A stretch of DNA of 64,000 nt, from assembly GCA_029215795.1 (NCBI GenBank), contig JARDYH010000003.1, forward strand, positions 263,533,562 to 263,597,561, in the 5' to 3' direction. The stretch comes from Anniella stebbinsi (taxonomy: Eukaryota > Chordata > Lepidosauria > Squamata > Anniellidae). Made by a program: the position numbers and the translations under genes. Positions 1 to 12,107 of the stretch are shown piece by piece; the stretch's first letter is position 1, and the number at the start of each line of letters is the position of its first letter. The notes under the pieces were generated by a model. The model searched no databases and was not told the origin of the DNA. It saw only the letters and a program-made list of their open reading frames with translations.

Positions 1-770
1 TGGGGCACGCACACCCCACACCCCTGTAGTAGCTATGCAGCTGCTAAAAAAAAAATGAGGCAGGACCCCACCCCCTTTCTTGGTCCTTAGAGCTCGCCCT
101 TCACCCACCCACCCACCCACCCTTTTTGGCCCTGAGGCTAATCAGAGCTCCAGCCTCTCCCTTTTCAGGGGTGACTCACCAACACCTCAGCCCCTCACTC
201 ACTCACTCACTCCCCCACCCCAGTCAGCCAGCCAGTTGCCTCCTCAGCTTCCTCTACCCCCCTCATGCCGGGGTTTTCCCCCCTCCCGGTTCCTTCTTGG
301 CTCGCCACCCCGTATCTCAATTCACCCCACCCCTCACTTCTCTTTACGGACTAATTCCTCCCTCGCGGGCGCACACCCCCACTGCCCCTTTTCCCCCTAA
401 AGTAACGGCTACCGAGCTTCAATCCCGACCGCATCACTCGCACACGCGCGCGCACCCGTCCTTCTTCCTTCCCCTTCCCCTAAAAGAGAAGGAACTAGGA
501 GGGATCCCTCCGCAGCACGGGGAGAGAGAGACTTCTCCTTCTTTTTTGCAATCGCGCGGTTTTGGATTTATCCCTCCGCCGCTGGACTGGTAGAGGAATT
601 AAGGAAAACGGAGGGGGCGGCGGGTTGGGGAAGGCAGGAAAAACCGCTGCACGGCACGCGCACAGGAGCCGGCGGCCGCTGCAGTAACGGGCGGCGGGAG
701 CGCGCTGTAGGAACAGGAGGAGAGAGGGCGAGCAAGCAAGCAAGCAAGCAAGCTCTCTCGGGGGGGGGGG
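1..770. promoter_or_regulatory. CpG-rich promoter-like region at the left edge
   Basis: About 360-720 is dense in CG dinucleotides and GC-box-like G/C runs, unlike the AT-rich sequence after 1000, so it looks like a CpG-island promoter or 5' UTR. It also has short tandem runs: CACC repeats near 105-122, CACT repeats near 197-210, AAGC units at 729-752 and a G run at 759-772. No convincing coding exon is visible on either strand. In other vertebrates CCDC88A (girdin) is transcribed away from CFAP36 on this side, so this could be its promoter or 5' UTR with the coding start left of the window. That is inference from gene order. The long frames here are low-complexity and not gene-like. Confidence 0.5.
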
Positions 771-1534
771 GGAATATATGGAAGGGACAGGATAAGGGTG
801 TTGTTTTTCTCTATATCATGTCACCGCTTGGACAGGAATTGGGGACGCGTGTCATTCATGCCGTATAGGATTGCGCTCGAGAGCAGGCGTTCAGTGTGTA
901 CTTCCACCACACTCCATTCACGAGGAAGGGGTGAGGCGTGTGAATTCTCCCTGTGGCAAGAACTGGGGCTGGAGTGGGGGGGGGGGGGGCGAGAAAAGGT
1001 TGTATTCTTCTCTTAACAATGTCTCTGGGTAAGATTATGGGTGAACCGGATTGATTCCATTAAGGAACGCTTGATTTACTTCGAGAAAAGGCAAAGTATT
1101 TCAAAGGGATTTTCCCTATCCACACCCACCCATGCTCGCAACATATACGTGGATGTTATTGACTGGCTTCCAGGGTTTATACCCTTGATTTATTGTGGAT
1201 GCTGATCTTTTTCAGTTCAGATCCAGGAGATGGGTGTGTCTCATTCAAGGTAAAGTGTGTGTGTGTGTGTGAGTGAGTGTGTATAAGAGAGAGAGAGAGA
1301 CTCACCACCTCAGTCTCACTAACACCAAGAAACAGTCACCTGGGTGTGCGATGTGCAGATGAAGGGGTAGAGCAATGCAGATTAAGACCTCGCTCGGTTC
1401 TCAATGGCTCTCATCAAATTCTATGGAACAAAGTAAAATGGGCTGCAGCCAGAGATACAGTTGAAAATGGCAGATTTAGCCCCCAGCCCCCCAAAAGGTG
1501 TCATGAAACTGATTAGCAGTAGATTTAGGACAGG
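771..1534. other. Non-coding, simple repeats only
   Basis: No gene is seen. There is a G run near 975-989, a GT-rich run at about 1253-1280 and a GA run at about 1286-1301. The rest is unique-looking sequence. Confidence 0.5.
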
Positions 1535-1539
1535 CAGAA

Positions 1540-1632
1540 GAACAGCAAAAAAGTGTCTTGTGTCACCTTAAAGACTTAACACATTAATTAGGGCATCAGC
1601 CTTCATGGACTAGATGATGCATGAAGTCTTAT
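1540..1632 (-). mobile_element. Short retroelement relic, possibly Penelope-like
   Basis: Read on the minus strand this matches a repeat common in reptile genomes, in which a hammerhead-like core (CTGATGA, a stem, then GAAA) precedes a segment ending in 'aaggtgacacaagacac'. Here the core is damaged: the CTGATGA half and part of the stem are missing, and only the later stem half and the tail remain. The Penelope assignment is inferred from memory of similar sequences. Confidence 0.35.
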
Positions 1633-1689
1633 CCTAAGTGAGCAGGTATATATACACATTGGGATGGGGTATTGTGAGGTTAGAGGAAA

Positions 1690-3110
1690 ATGAAATGCAA
1701 ACAGTATTACATTACTGTGACAATTTCTCCGGTATACAGCTAGACCCATTGCAAACCGGCTTTAGGGCAGGATATGTTGAGACTGCTATGGTCGCCTTAG
1801 TGAATGATCTATACTTGAGTATTGACAAGGGGAGTGTGTCCCTGCTGGTACTTCTGCACCTCTCAGCTGCTTTCGATACCATTGACCATGGTATCCTTCT
1901 GGAACGCCTGAGGGGATTGGGAATCGGGGGCACTGTGCTTCAGTGGTTCCGGTCCTACCTCTCGGGAAGGTTCCAGATGGTGATGCTTGAGGATAGTTGC
2001 TCTTCAAAGATGCTGTGTGGTGTACCTCAAGGCGCCATCCTATCCCCAATGCTGTTTAACATCTACATGAAACCGCTGGGAGAGATCATCCGGAAGCATG
2101 GGGCGGGCGTGCTATAAGTATGCTGATGACACCCAAATATATTTCTCTATGCCTTTGACAACATCGTCAGCTAAGGATAGTGTGTCTCCTCTGAATAAAT
2201 GCTTGGAGGCTTTAATGGGCAGAATGAGGAAAAACGAACTAAAGCTAAATCCAGACAAGACGGAGGTGCTTACTGTCAAGGGCTCTGACCTGGGTTTGGA
2301 GGTGTGTCAACCAGTTCTGGATGGGGTTACATTCCCCCTGAAAGGCTGTGTTCGCAGTTTGAGGGTGCTCCTGGATCTGTCACTCCAAATTACAGCTCAG
2401 ATATATGCTACGGCCAGGAGTGCCTACTATCAGCTTCGGCTGATATGCCAGCTGTGCCCCTTCCTAGAGTTGGAAGACCTAAAAACGATAGTGCACGCAT
2501 TGGTAACTTTGAGGCTTGACTTCTGCAATGCGCTGTACATAGGGCTATCTCTGTGCCTAGTCCAGAAACTTCAACTAGTTCAAAATATGGCAGCCAGGTT
2601 GGTCACCAGTACACCTAGGGGTGACCATATTACACCAGCTTTAAAATTGCTCCATTGGCTGCCAATTAATTTCCGGGCAAAGTACAAAGTGTTGGTCATT
2701 ACCTTTAAAGCCCTACATGTTTTGGGTCCAGGTTACCTGCGGGATCACCTTCTCCCATACAATCCGCCCCGCACGCTCAGGTCCTCTAAGAATTACTACA
2801 GTCGGCCAAGACTAGGCTGACAACTGTTACCCAGAGGACCTTCTCTTCTGCCGCTCCCAGACTGTGGAACAACCTGCCGGAGGAGGTCCACCTACTTACC
2901 AGTCTTCTAGAATTTAAGAGAGCGATAAGGACTGATCTCTTCCAGTAGGCCTACCCAGTCGAATTTTAAGACTTTGTTGATTTTAAGAATGTTTTAATTT
3001 TATATGCTTTTAATTAGTTTATGTATTTTATATTGTTGTACTGATGTTGTCCCCAGCCTCAATCCGAGGGAGAGGTGGGTAAGAAATAAATATATTATTA
3101 TTATTATTAC
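1690..3110 (+). mobile_element. L2-clade LINE, 5'-truncated, subfamily A
   Basis: This decayed non-LTR retrotransposon encodes a reverse transcriptase in two frames broken near 2100-2115. Visible motifs are LSAAFDTIDHGILLERL (1860-1910), CGVPQGAILSPMLFNIYMK (2010-2070), YADDTQIYFS (2118-2147, the catalytic YADD) and KLNPDKTEVL (about 2245). The C-terminal region holds LVTLRLDFCNALY and LKLLHWLPINFRAKYKVLVITFKALH. The 3' end has the signature 'gagggagaggtgggtaagaa' followed by an ATT-repeat tail at 3083-3108. The endonuclease is absent. Fragments with the same 3' signature lie at 23.5, 37.6 and 46.1 kb. Confidence 0.85.
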
Positions 3111-3284
3111 TCATATTCCCTCCATCAATTACATTTTAATAATGCAATGTGAAATTGAGTACATGTTCACTCTGCCCAAGTCCCTACTTACCATTAAAAT
3201 GGCAATATTTTTAAAATCTTTTCAGATGGGCTTAGATATCTGAAAAAACATGCCATTTAATTATATAAAAATTGGTATGTTATG

Positions 3285-4695
3285 ATATTTTTTTTATTTA
3301 AAAACATTTTTATAGCGCCACTTCGCCATTTCTGGTATTGTGACACTTTACAATAATGCATAAAACAATTTTGATTAAGACCCCTTAACCCACATTAAAA
3401 TTTAAACCACCCCTCCCCAAAACTCTTGTGAAAATAAGAACCCCTTACAGAGACATTTAAAACAATTGACGGTAGGAGCCTGTCTAATCTCCAGTGGCAA
3501 ATTGTTCCATAATCAGGGACCAACCACTGAAAAACACGTGGCCCTCGCACATTCCAAATTGTAGCAGGGGACGATCAGGTCACCCTGCCCTTGAGAGCGG
3601 GTCTGCCAATGGTGGGACACAGGAGCAAGGCGAGCACTCAAGTAACCAGGGCCCAAGCAATACAGGGCTTTATACATAGTTAATAAAACCTTATAGTGCA
3701 CCCTAGCATCCACCGGCAGCCAGTGGAGCTCTTGAAGCACCAAAGTGATAGAGGACCACTTCGGAAGCCCCTTGACCAACCTGGCTGCCGCATTTTGTAC
3801 AGCCTGTAGATGCTGGATTTGCTTCAAGGGAAGCCCTGTATACAGCAAGTTGCAATAGTCAAGCCTGGAGGTGACCAGGGCAAGAACTGCGCTGGTAAGA
3901 TCGGCCTCTGACAAAAAGAGGTGAACTTGGTGGAGCATATGTAATGGGTAAAAACAGCTCTGGGCAACAGCCCCCACCTGTGATGACATAGTTAGGGACT
4001 GGTCAAGAATGACACCCAGGTCTCGTGCCTCGGTCAGATTCCTGAAAATGAAACATCTGCAAGCTCCTGCATTGAACCTGCCAGCCGGTGACCTCAACCA
4101 ACAACCATCAACTCAGTCTTCTCTGGATTAAGCTTCAACTTGCTTCTGGACATCCAACTACAAATCTCAGCCAGGCACCGAGACAGAACAGCAACTGCCC
4201 CACAGAGGCCTGAGCCCACCGAGATGTAAAGCTGGGTATCATCGGCATACATATGGTACCTCAGCCCATGGGCTTTAATTAACTCTGCCAGCGGCCTCAC
4301 ATACACAATGAACATGAAAGGTGAGAGGATAGAACCTTGTGGAACTCCACAGGGGAGGGCTGTGGGAACAGATGAACAAGTGCCCATGGTAACCAACTGA
4401 GCCTTTTCATCCAGGTAGGACTGAAACCAGGCAAGAGCCAGACCCTCCAGTCCCATCTGGGTCCTCAACCATCTAAACAATTCATGGTCCACTGTGTCAA
4501 AGGCCGCTGAGAGATCCAATAACAATGAGATGGACAGATGGCCTTTGTCCATCACTAAAAGAAGATAATCACAGACCGCAGCAAGGGCAGTCTCCGTGCT
4601 GTGACCTGACCTGAAGCCAGACTGAAAAAGATCTAGAAAATCTGAGTCATGGAGGAACTGTTGGACCCGTTCCAGTACCACTTTCTCCACCACCT
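3285..4695 (-). mobile_element. L2-clade LINE, second subfamily, 5'-truncated
   Basis: On the minus strand, reverse transcriptase is readable in two blocks. Upstream (4693-4094) it has FQSGFRSGHSTETAL, LLDLSAAFDTVDH, CGVPQGSILSPFMF, MYADDTQLYISV (YADD catalytic motif) and KLKLNPEKTEL. Downstream (4097-3513), after a frame change, it has RDLGVILDQSLTM, VTSRLDYCNLLYTGLP, LVKGLPKWSSIT and LQELHWLPVDARVHYKVL. The 3' end (3285-3480) lacks the gggcggtttac signature of the other family, so this is a separate subfamily. It is fairly intact, which suggests relatively late activity. Confidence 0.85.
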
Positions 4696-5024
4696 AGATA
4701 CTTAAAGAGTTTGTTCACATACTTGTTTTCTCATACATACATGAGAAACATTCCTTGGCTGCAAAACATAGTGAACCAAATATACACCGATCTGGCAACA
4801 ATTTCAACAGCAGCAGTAACGCTAATTCTGGCCACCCATTAACATGGGAATTGATCCTTGCTAGTATTGACATTGTGCTAGTGTAAACCAGCATTTGCAC
4901 AGTGTAAACCAAAATTTGCACGATGTAAATAATGGGGGAAAGCAGTGATTTGGTGATGAAATGAAGCAGCAAATCTGGCCTTTTCATGTGGCACTTGTTA
5001 CATTGCACAAGACTTGGTTTATGC
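4696..5024. other. Non-coding
   Basis: Nothing recognised apart from a short direct repeat (gtaaaccagcatttgcac and gtaaaccaaaatttgcac near 4880-4922). Confidence 0.4.
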
Positions 5025-5385
5025 TAGTCAGTCAGTCAGTAAATTTTATTGTATATAGCCACCAGCCATTTATACACTTCTCATATATATGAAATTACAT
5101 CCCTAGAGTCAACACTATTTACTCTCACATGCATGGCCAAAACCAGAAATTTCGCTGTTCTAAAAGTTACATATTTACTAAAATCACGCAATAAAAACAC
5201 AACTTTTCAGCAATTGTTCTTCCAATCAGTTGTGTCAACAATGGGAGAATATAAATTTTCCTAATATCTGAGTAACTTTCACAAGTTAAAATAAAATGGG
5301 CAGCGTCCTCCAGTATCAGGTGATTGCAATGACAACCTCTAACGTCCTTTGGGATACCTTGAAGACGTTTATGCTAGTGCAACAA
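5025..5385 (-). mobile_element. LINE C-terminus with CAGT-repeat tail
   Basis: On the minus strand a decayed frame reads roughly GIPKDVRGCHCNHLILEDAAHFILTC, then SYSDIRKIYILPLL. This resembles the Cys/His block (C..C, then DxxHxxxxC) at the end of some non-LTR polyproteins. The sequence ends in a short CAGT tandem run at 5026-5040, as expected of a LINE 3' tail. The clade cannot be assigned. Confidence 0.4.
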
Positions 5386-5627
5386 CACTCTGGGAATGGT
5401 CATGAAAGTTTATATGCAAAAAGAACTTACTGTGGATGAAAGAAGTTTAATTCAGTCTTAGCTTGGGCTTGAGTTCCTCACATTCTTACATACATAACCA
5501 AAGCCTAACATTTTGGTGGCACTGTAAATTCATGTCATGTATATTTGAAGCTCTATATACACAACCAGATCCTTTCAGTAGTCATAGAGTACTACGCTGG
5601 TGGACTGTTTGTTTGTTTGTTAGCTAG

Positions 5628-5768
5628 GGCAAGGGTGGGCAACTAGTGGCCTTCCAGATGTTTTGACCTATAATTCCCATGATCTCTCATTGACTATGCT
5701 GGCTAGGGCTCATAAGACTTGTAGGAAAAAAACATCTGGAGGGCCACAAGCTCCCACCACTGGTCTAG
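5628..5768. mobile_element. Palindromic hAT-like MITE (short gggtgggcaac family)
   Basis: The two ends are inverted copies: 'gggtgggcaactagtggcc' on the left and 'ggccacaagctcccaccac' on the right, with 'ccagatgtttt' facing 'aaaacatctgg' inside. This foldback unit of about 140 bp is common in reptile genomes and resembles non-autonomous hAT elements. Related copies lie at 16530, 29665, 32205 and 41390. Confidence 0.65.
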
Positions 5769-7929
5769 GGCCTATGATAACTAGTTATTAGTGATAATGA
5801 TCACTGCAATACTTGGTAGTATTTTTTTATATTACAACAAGTGTCTAAAATCTAGTGAATATAAATATTCACTTGTAAATGCTGACAATCCCAGATAAAT
5901 GTTTGTGAATGACAGAAAAGAGATCTATCCCCATTTTTCAGATATATAGAACTGGATGTGAAGATTATGGGAGCTTTCCTTTGGAGCTAATAGCAGTTTG
6001 TGGGGATGCAATTTTTATCAGGGCCACAGCAGGGGAATAAAGAATTAAACTTTCTCTTCCTCACATAATGTTGTTTTGATGAAAACTGGACCCACGCAGC
6101 TGCTTTTTTTAAAAAAAAAGTATTTGCTAATGGACATGTAAAAACTATATCTGGAATTGTTAGCATTCACACATGAATATCTACACTTACCAAAGTTCAT
6201 ATTTGCACTTTAACAGGCATTTCTACATCTGCATTCCTGCTAGAAGTTAATTTTTTTGCATTAAAAGTGCAGAGTAGAAACAGGGTTGTTACAGAAAAGT
6301 AAATTAAACCAAGTGAATTGATTTGCCTAGGTGGTTAACATTATTAAACTCTCAAGCAGTGCATTAACCTAAGGGATTTAATGTATTTAATAGTCATGTG
6401 TGTTTATATGCTGTATTGATAAAGCAGTTTTCAAAATCTCACATGAGACAGGAGACCTAATTCTTTCCCTTCATGTATGACAGGAGTCAAACTATTTATC
6501 AATTCCTGCACCCACCACCTTAAAGCTTTTTATCTAGGGCTCAATGTAGTTTTATATTCATGCAATATGAACTAATAATTGTAAATAGTGAAAAGCAAAT
6601 ATTTGAAAATAGTCCAAGTAGGGTAAAATAGCTAAACAGATTATGCTTTTAACCCAAATATCTGGATGGTGTAAACGTCCTAATTCTTCAAGATTAGATG
6701 AAAAATCCCCTTTACTGACCTCTTCTGTTATCCATGAAGCAAGAGAAAATCATTTTGTGAAATAGGAAAAAATAAATTACAAGCTGTAGGAAGCCTAGCT
6801 TTTAAAACGAGTGTTTACTTTAAAGAGAGAAGGGAAAGAGAATTAATGATGTATAGAACAAAACAAATATGATAGATTTATTTGCAAGGATAGGATTTTA
6901 TCTTTCCTCTTTTAATCAAATGCGGATCTCGCCAGAGACAGATCATCTTTCTGTCCTTTACCAGCAAATCAGATCTTCTTGGAAGGGTTTTTATTAGACT
7001 CCAGTTGAAATGTAAGCTGGGGTGGGGGCAGGAGAAAGGGCTTGGGAAGTCTTGGACTGCTAGAGCAAAGATCTGGTGATACATGAATTAAATAACTGCC
7101 AATAAACTTCTAGCCCTTAGAGGCAACTACAAAAGCATTTTTGTAGAAGCCTGAATAACTCACCACTCAGCTTACTGTGTCTGGCAACAGTATATAGTGC
7201 ATAATTGTGTACGCAAATAGATGGAACTTCTTTGGCTCATCTACTTGTAGGCTTTCATCAAGCAACAATGACTTTAGCATAGGTCATTTCCTGGTTTGCA
7301 AAGGTTAACTAAGGGGCGTTGCTGGTAGAAACATCAAGTCACAGGCTAGCAAAAAGGAACTGCCCCCCTTGGAAATAGTTCATGCTGAAATCTCAGATAA
7401 AATTAGGAAGGTGTGGTTATCAAAACCCATGTACACAGGGCTTGATTGCAGCTCTCACAACCGCAAGATTACTGTGGGATTTTTAGCAGTAGTATCAGCT
7501 GCTGATGGAGATTGCTGTTCATTGATTAGTTTACTCTCTAGAGGATCATTAGAAGAAATGATCCAAACTGTTGTTTTATAATTGGCTGGCAAATCTTGAG
7601 GCCAAAATAAGGTTGAACTATCCTATCCTATCCCATCCTATCTATCTTCCTAAGGTTCCTTCACATTGTGTGACCAAGAAACGGAACTAGACAAAAATAA
7701 GCAAGCTGCATTCTGGGACACAGTTGAGGATGGGCTGAACCTGCCTCTTATCCCAGAAACTTGCAGTGGTGTCCCCAAGTGGATCTTTTTTTTCCTTCCG
7801 TATATTATTGCCATTTACCCCTATGGGGAAATTGCCTACCACCCTGGCATAGGCCGGCCTAGCCATTGGCATCAGTGATCCTTTGAGGGAGGACAATATT
7901 CTTCTGTGTCCTCAGGAGGGACCTTGCGA
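5769..7929. other. AT-rich intergenic DNA without a recognised gene
   Basis: No splice-bounded coding segment or known repeat was recognised. There are A and T runs (6100-6120) and a short cctat tandem run at about 7618-7640. Small open frames here have no motif and are likely chance. Confidence 0.45.
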
Positions 7930-7934
7930 CATAT

Positions 7935-7965
<31 letters not shown>

Positions 7966-8180
7966 TTACATTTATATACCACCCCATAGCCGAAACTCTC
8001 TGGGCGGTTTACAAAGATTAAAGCATTAAACATTAAAAACCAATATACAAAATTTAAAACCATAAAAACAGATTAAAAACTCAATGTATGCTGTTAAAAT
8101 GCCTGGGAGAAACGTCTTTACCTGGCACCGAAAAGATAACAATGTTAACGCCAGGTGGGCCTCGTTGGGGAGATCATATA
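7930..8180 (-). mobile_element. L2-clade LINE 3' end, subfamily B
   Basis: A TTA/ATC-rich tail is followed by 'taccaccccatagccgaaac' and 'ctctgggcggtttacaaag', the reversed 3' signature of this subfamily. Then comes the end of the ORF in reverse ('aacgtctttacctggcaccg'), matching the longer copy at 44301-44895. Confidence 0.8.
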
Positions 8181-8362
8181 CATATACACATATATCCCAC
8201 CCATCCATGTTAGGCATTTTTCTAGCCTTTTATAAAAGCTCTTTAAGGGAAAAATGGAAACCAAATAATTTGCTTTTGGTGTTTTGCATGTTGTGGCAAG
8301 ATCCAAAATGCAGGAGAATATGGCTTTACATATTCCCTTTGAGGGTTCCATGGATGAAATAT

Positions 8363-8601
8363 TGTTTTATTTATTATTACATTTATATTTGCCTTGTTTT
8401 CCTCTTGCAAGGAACCTAAGGTGGCTTACATGGTCTTCCTTCTCTCTATTTTATCCTCACAACAACTTTGTGAAGTAGGTTAGAATGACACTCAGTGACT
8501 AACCCAAAGTCATCCAGTAAGCTTCATGGGAAAGTGGGGCCTAAACTTTGATCTCTCGAGTCCCAGTCCACCACTCTAACCACTATACCACACTGGCTCT
8601 C
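8363..8601 (-). mobile_element. tRNA-derived SINE
   Basis: On the minus strand the element starts 'agagccagtgtggtatagtg', with 'ggtatagtggttag' resembling a Pol III A box. A decayed B-box region follows, then the body 'agtcactgagtgtcattcta' and a 3' end reading 'cttgcaagaggaaaacaagg', with an AT-rich tail. Two sister copies are at 17531 and 54975. The layout is MIR-like (tRNA head, conserved body, LINE-like tail) but the family is more recent than true MIR. Confidence 0.75.
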
Positions 8602-9429
8602 CCATTGTGAAGAGGGTGGAGATCTTCAACACTTACACAAGAATGCAATTACACTAGCACCCACACCCACTTTCATGTAACATATTGGCCAAACAGTGGT
8701 CCCTTCCATATAAAAAACAAATTCTATATTAAATTGTTTATATTATTCCTTTGTGCTCAAAATTCCTCACTTAAAACAATTACGTGATAGTTAAAATTAT
8801 ATTCTAGCAAAGTATCAAAAGTAAGAATTTTGCTTTGAAATTATGCAGGTAGAGCTTTTGCCTGCCATCAATAGTTTAAAGTTAGCCTTGGCAGGCATAA
8901 AACTCTGTGATGTCACTGTGGAAAAAGTCTGCTGAGCGCACCAGGAACAAACAGAAAGAGGCTGTTTTCTCCCTCCTGATGTTTCTACAGTAAAATCGCC
9001 TCTGACATATGTCCCAGGGGCACATGAAATTTGTCTGTGGTGGAGGGGTTTTCAGCGTCCTGCAGGATGGGACATAAAGTATTATCTACCTTCTAGAACA
9101 AAGAACATTTCAGATGTCTGTTGAATTGGTGGAGTGTTTCAAACACCAGAATTAGTTGAGTTTGTAAAGGAACAGTAATTATTTTTAAAGGGCCAGTTCT
9201 GACTATGTGAGAACTTTGGATTAGTTCTCCCCTGCCTTTTTTTTTTAAGGTCCAAAAAAAGAGGAAGTTAGAAAAACCACAATTTCCTTTTCTCCAACAG
9301 AAAGACCAGGCAGATTGGGGTGGATCTGCAGCTATTAGCAGTATAGAGAATAGAAACAATACAATCCTGTTTGATACAGGAAGAAAAAATGTTTAACTGG
9401 AGACTGTCTAAACATCGACTTTGCCCTGC
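8602..9429. other. Intergenic, nothing recognised
   Basis: No gene, RNA gene or clear repeat family was recognised. A run of T and A at 9237-9265 is the only simple feature. Confidence 0.4.
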
Positions 9430-9812
9430 AGTGGCTCCAAATCGGTGCTGCATCGGTTATATGACACAGCTGTGGATTCAGAGCGCAGGAAAAAAGTCAG
9501 GGACTTGCCCTGACTTCTCTTGCAGGAGTGAGGTCTGCATGGCTCTTCCACCATCTGTCCTCGCTCCGGTACTGCACCAGATATGTTCCCAGGTGAAGGC
9601 GACCTTGGATTGCTCTCGAAGCCAGGGAGGGGGCAAGCCCAGCAAGCCTAATGGCTGCCGGAAAGCCTGCACTGCCTCCCTCCATCAAGACTGCTCGCCG
9701 CCACCCTTCAGCAGCGATACCACAGGGTTAGGTGGTGGAGTGGTGCCAATTCCATGCTGTGAAGGCAGCCCCCTGGTTTGGCTGGATCTCTGCAGCAGGG
9801 GAATAAAGGGGG
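9430..9812 (+). mobile_element. MITE family A, copy 1
   Basis: This shares a head ('gtgctgcatcggttatat') and an internal hairpin (aagtcaggg / ccctgactt at 9494-9516) with copies at 11525 (reverse) and 12535. The order is head, hairpin, 'gtgaggtctgcatggctctt', then 'ggtgaaggcgacc'. It has no coding capacity. The family is defined here by mutual similarity and its name is arbitrary. Confidence 0.55.
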
Positions 9813-11229
9813 AATGGATACGAGGAGGGTAGGGGAAAGCTTTGAGTGCATCCAAACCAGTAGTGTTTTGAACAATCAGCTACTACTAAGGATGTTTTCA
9901 TACATTGAAATATTTATACCAAACACCTCCCATTGCAAGGAGCCTTCAAGGAGGCCTAAGTACATAGAACTAAAACAATATCATTAAGTAAAAACAGATT
10001 AATAAACAGATTAATAAACAGCCATAGGCATAAGGAGAGCAACATCATTATTACATGGGAAGTGATTTCAAGTTACGGATGGAAGGCCCTGTGCAATATT
10101 TTCTTTTGGATTATTTTATTATAAACATGTAGAGCAGTTTCCAATACTGCCGCTCTACCTTTGCTCATTCTGTTGTGTCTGCAGGATTAACTTCTAGTGC
10201 AACGGGAAGCTAGCACTTCCTAAAGCAACCCTGGAAACAAGTGGAAACACTCATTTCTGGATTAGGACAGGTCAGTGGAACTCTGTGAGCTCCGCTGACC
10301 TGCCCCATTCTGGAAATAAGCATTTCTGCTTATTTCCAGTTGCTCCAGAAACTGCTGGCTTCTCCTTGCTGTGGGAATGGGTCCTGCTAGACTATGGACA
10401 CTGTGCTGCCCATAAAATATAACATATCAAATACTTACATTCAGTCCACACTTACATGGCCTACGTAAAGTATACAAACACATGCCTCCCATCGTATAGG
10501 TGCACATAGTCTGCGCCTAATACCAAGTCTTCCAAAACCACTCATTCACACATGGTACAGTAGTACGACAACACAATTGATAAGCTTTTCTGCTGTTAGT
10601 AGCTACCACATTAATTCCAAATGTTCAGTTTCAATTTCATTTTTAAGTACCCAATAATAGATAATGGGGATTTAATTATAAAAAGCATCCAGTTATTAAT
10701 TCTGTGCACGTAGTGATGTTTTTCCATTCTTACATCAAAACGAGGAGCCACAGCGAAGAGTTCCAGGGCTTTGGTGGCACAGGGAGAAGGTCCTGTCCCA
10801 AATGCCAGCCACCTGCATTCCTGTTGCGGTAGTGGGACATGGAGCAAAGCCACTTCAGAAGAACTCAGTAGACAGGCAGGATGTGATGCAGTCCATGTGC
10901 CTCCCAGGACCTGTCAAGCTGTGTTTGACTTTAGCCCTCCATTTCTGGGTTGTTGCTTTTCTTCTCATATGAAACATGTGCCTCATTAATTAAGTACAAA
11001 AATCTCCCCAGCATGTGTGGCCTAAACAGAGTTCTTGCATTGTCCTTTTTCCCAGTCATTGCCCTGCCCATCCTTCCTTTATCAGAGCCTTTTTCCTTCT
11101 CCACTCTGAATTCGTTCCAAGTGTACCAGTGCACCCATTCACCCCTGGCAAGCTGCTGATCTTGGAGGCTAATTTCTTTTTTAACATTTCTTTTAGCAAA
11201 AACTAAACCCTAGCAACCTTATGATCCGA
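9813..11229. other. Intergenic; one inverted repeat and a short retroposon fragment
   Basis: 9895-10030 resembles the 3' part of a reversed SINE or LINE ('caaggagccttcaaggaggc'). 10230-10340 holds an imperfect inverted repeat containing a perfect 13-bp-stem hairpin at 10310-10339 (ctggaaataagca / tgcttatttccag, loop tttc). No gene is recognised. Confidence 0.4.
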
Positions 11230-11249
11230 AATCTGGCTACTTTACTATT

Positions 11250-11400
11250 TCAAAAAAAACCAAAAGGAGGAGAGCATCCAAGTCAGGACAGAAAAAAAGG
11301 GAGAAACAGGATGCTTAAAATACTGTATTTTAAAGCCCAACACATTTTGGCCTGTGTTCTTTCAAAGGCCTTCCTCAGGGGGTTGATAAGAGATGTCTGC
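11250..11400 (-). mobile_element. Penelope-like element end with hammerhead-like motif
   Basis: On the minus strand 11380-11336 reads CTGAGGA, AGGCCT, a loop, AGGCC, AAAA, then 'tgtgttgggctttaaaatac'. Penelope-like elements carry type I hammerhead motifs (CTGATGA, stem II, GAAA), often followed by 'gcgttgggctt'. Both core boxes here carry a change (CTGAGGA and AAAA), so it is probably inactive. Confidence 0.45.
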
Positions 11401-11524
11401 AGAAATACTCCTAGCAAGGTGATCATCTCCTACAATAATTAATGGCAACTGCTGCCACAATTTGCTGCCAAAGTGACTTACAATAAAATCCACAAGGGTA
11501 CAACTTATTAGGAAAAAGTAGAGG

Positions 11525-11855
11525 TGTTTTGTCTTCACAGTGCCGCTCTGCCGCCAAGCCCCATATTGCTGCTTCGGGGTGAGTGGGTGGGTGAGTAATC
11601 TTAACTGGAGGAAGCAACACAGGCTTTCTGGTGGCCATTCAGTGCGCTGGGCCCACTTCCTGCTCCTCGCCCAGCTTCCATTGATCACTCAGAGGTTGCC
11701 TTCTGCCCAGGAACGCCTCCCAACATGTCAACAGACAGCAGAAAAGCCATAGTGTCCTTGCTCCAGCAAGAAAAGTTGGGTAAGTCCCCGACTTTTCCAA
11801 TGCACAACGTCACAGGTGGCTGCTGCGTTGTATAACCGATGCAGCGCCACCGTAA
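11525..11855 (-). mobile_element. MITE family A, copy 2 (reversed)
   Basis: On the minus strand it starts at the 'ggtggcgctgcatcggttat' head and carries the hairpin aaaagtcgggg / cccaactttt (11771-11796). The order matches 9430 and 12535. It has no coding capacity. Confidence 0.5.
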
Positions 11856-12107
11856 GCCTTTAAAAATGTATAGACAGCCCCCAAGTCCTTGGAATCGATT
11901 TCATAGTTCAGGTTCCAAGCCCTTACCTCTAAGGAGGAAGCAGAATGAGCAGCCAATGGGCTTGCTAAAAGTACAAATGCCACAGAAGCAGGATATGGGG
12001 GCATGGATATAATTGTACAGGCAGCATTATTTAGGGCAGGTTTATTTAAAAAAACACACACCTTGCAGTTGGAAAAAGTGCATATGAATGGAAAGCAACA
12101 AGAAACC

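Noticed and set aside
1..770. First coding exon of CCDC88A
   Set aside because: I looked for the girdin N-terminus on the minus strand and did not find it, so only a promoter-like region is reported.
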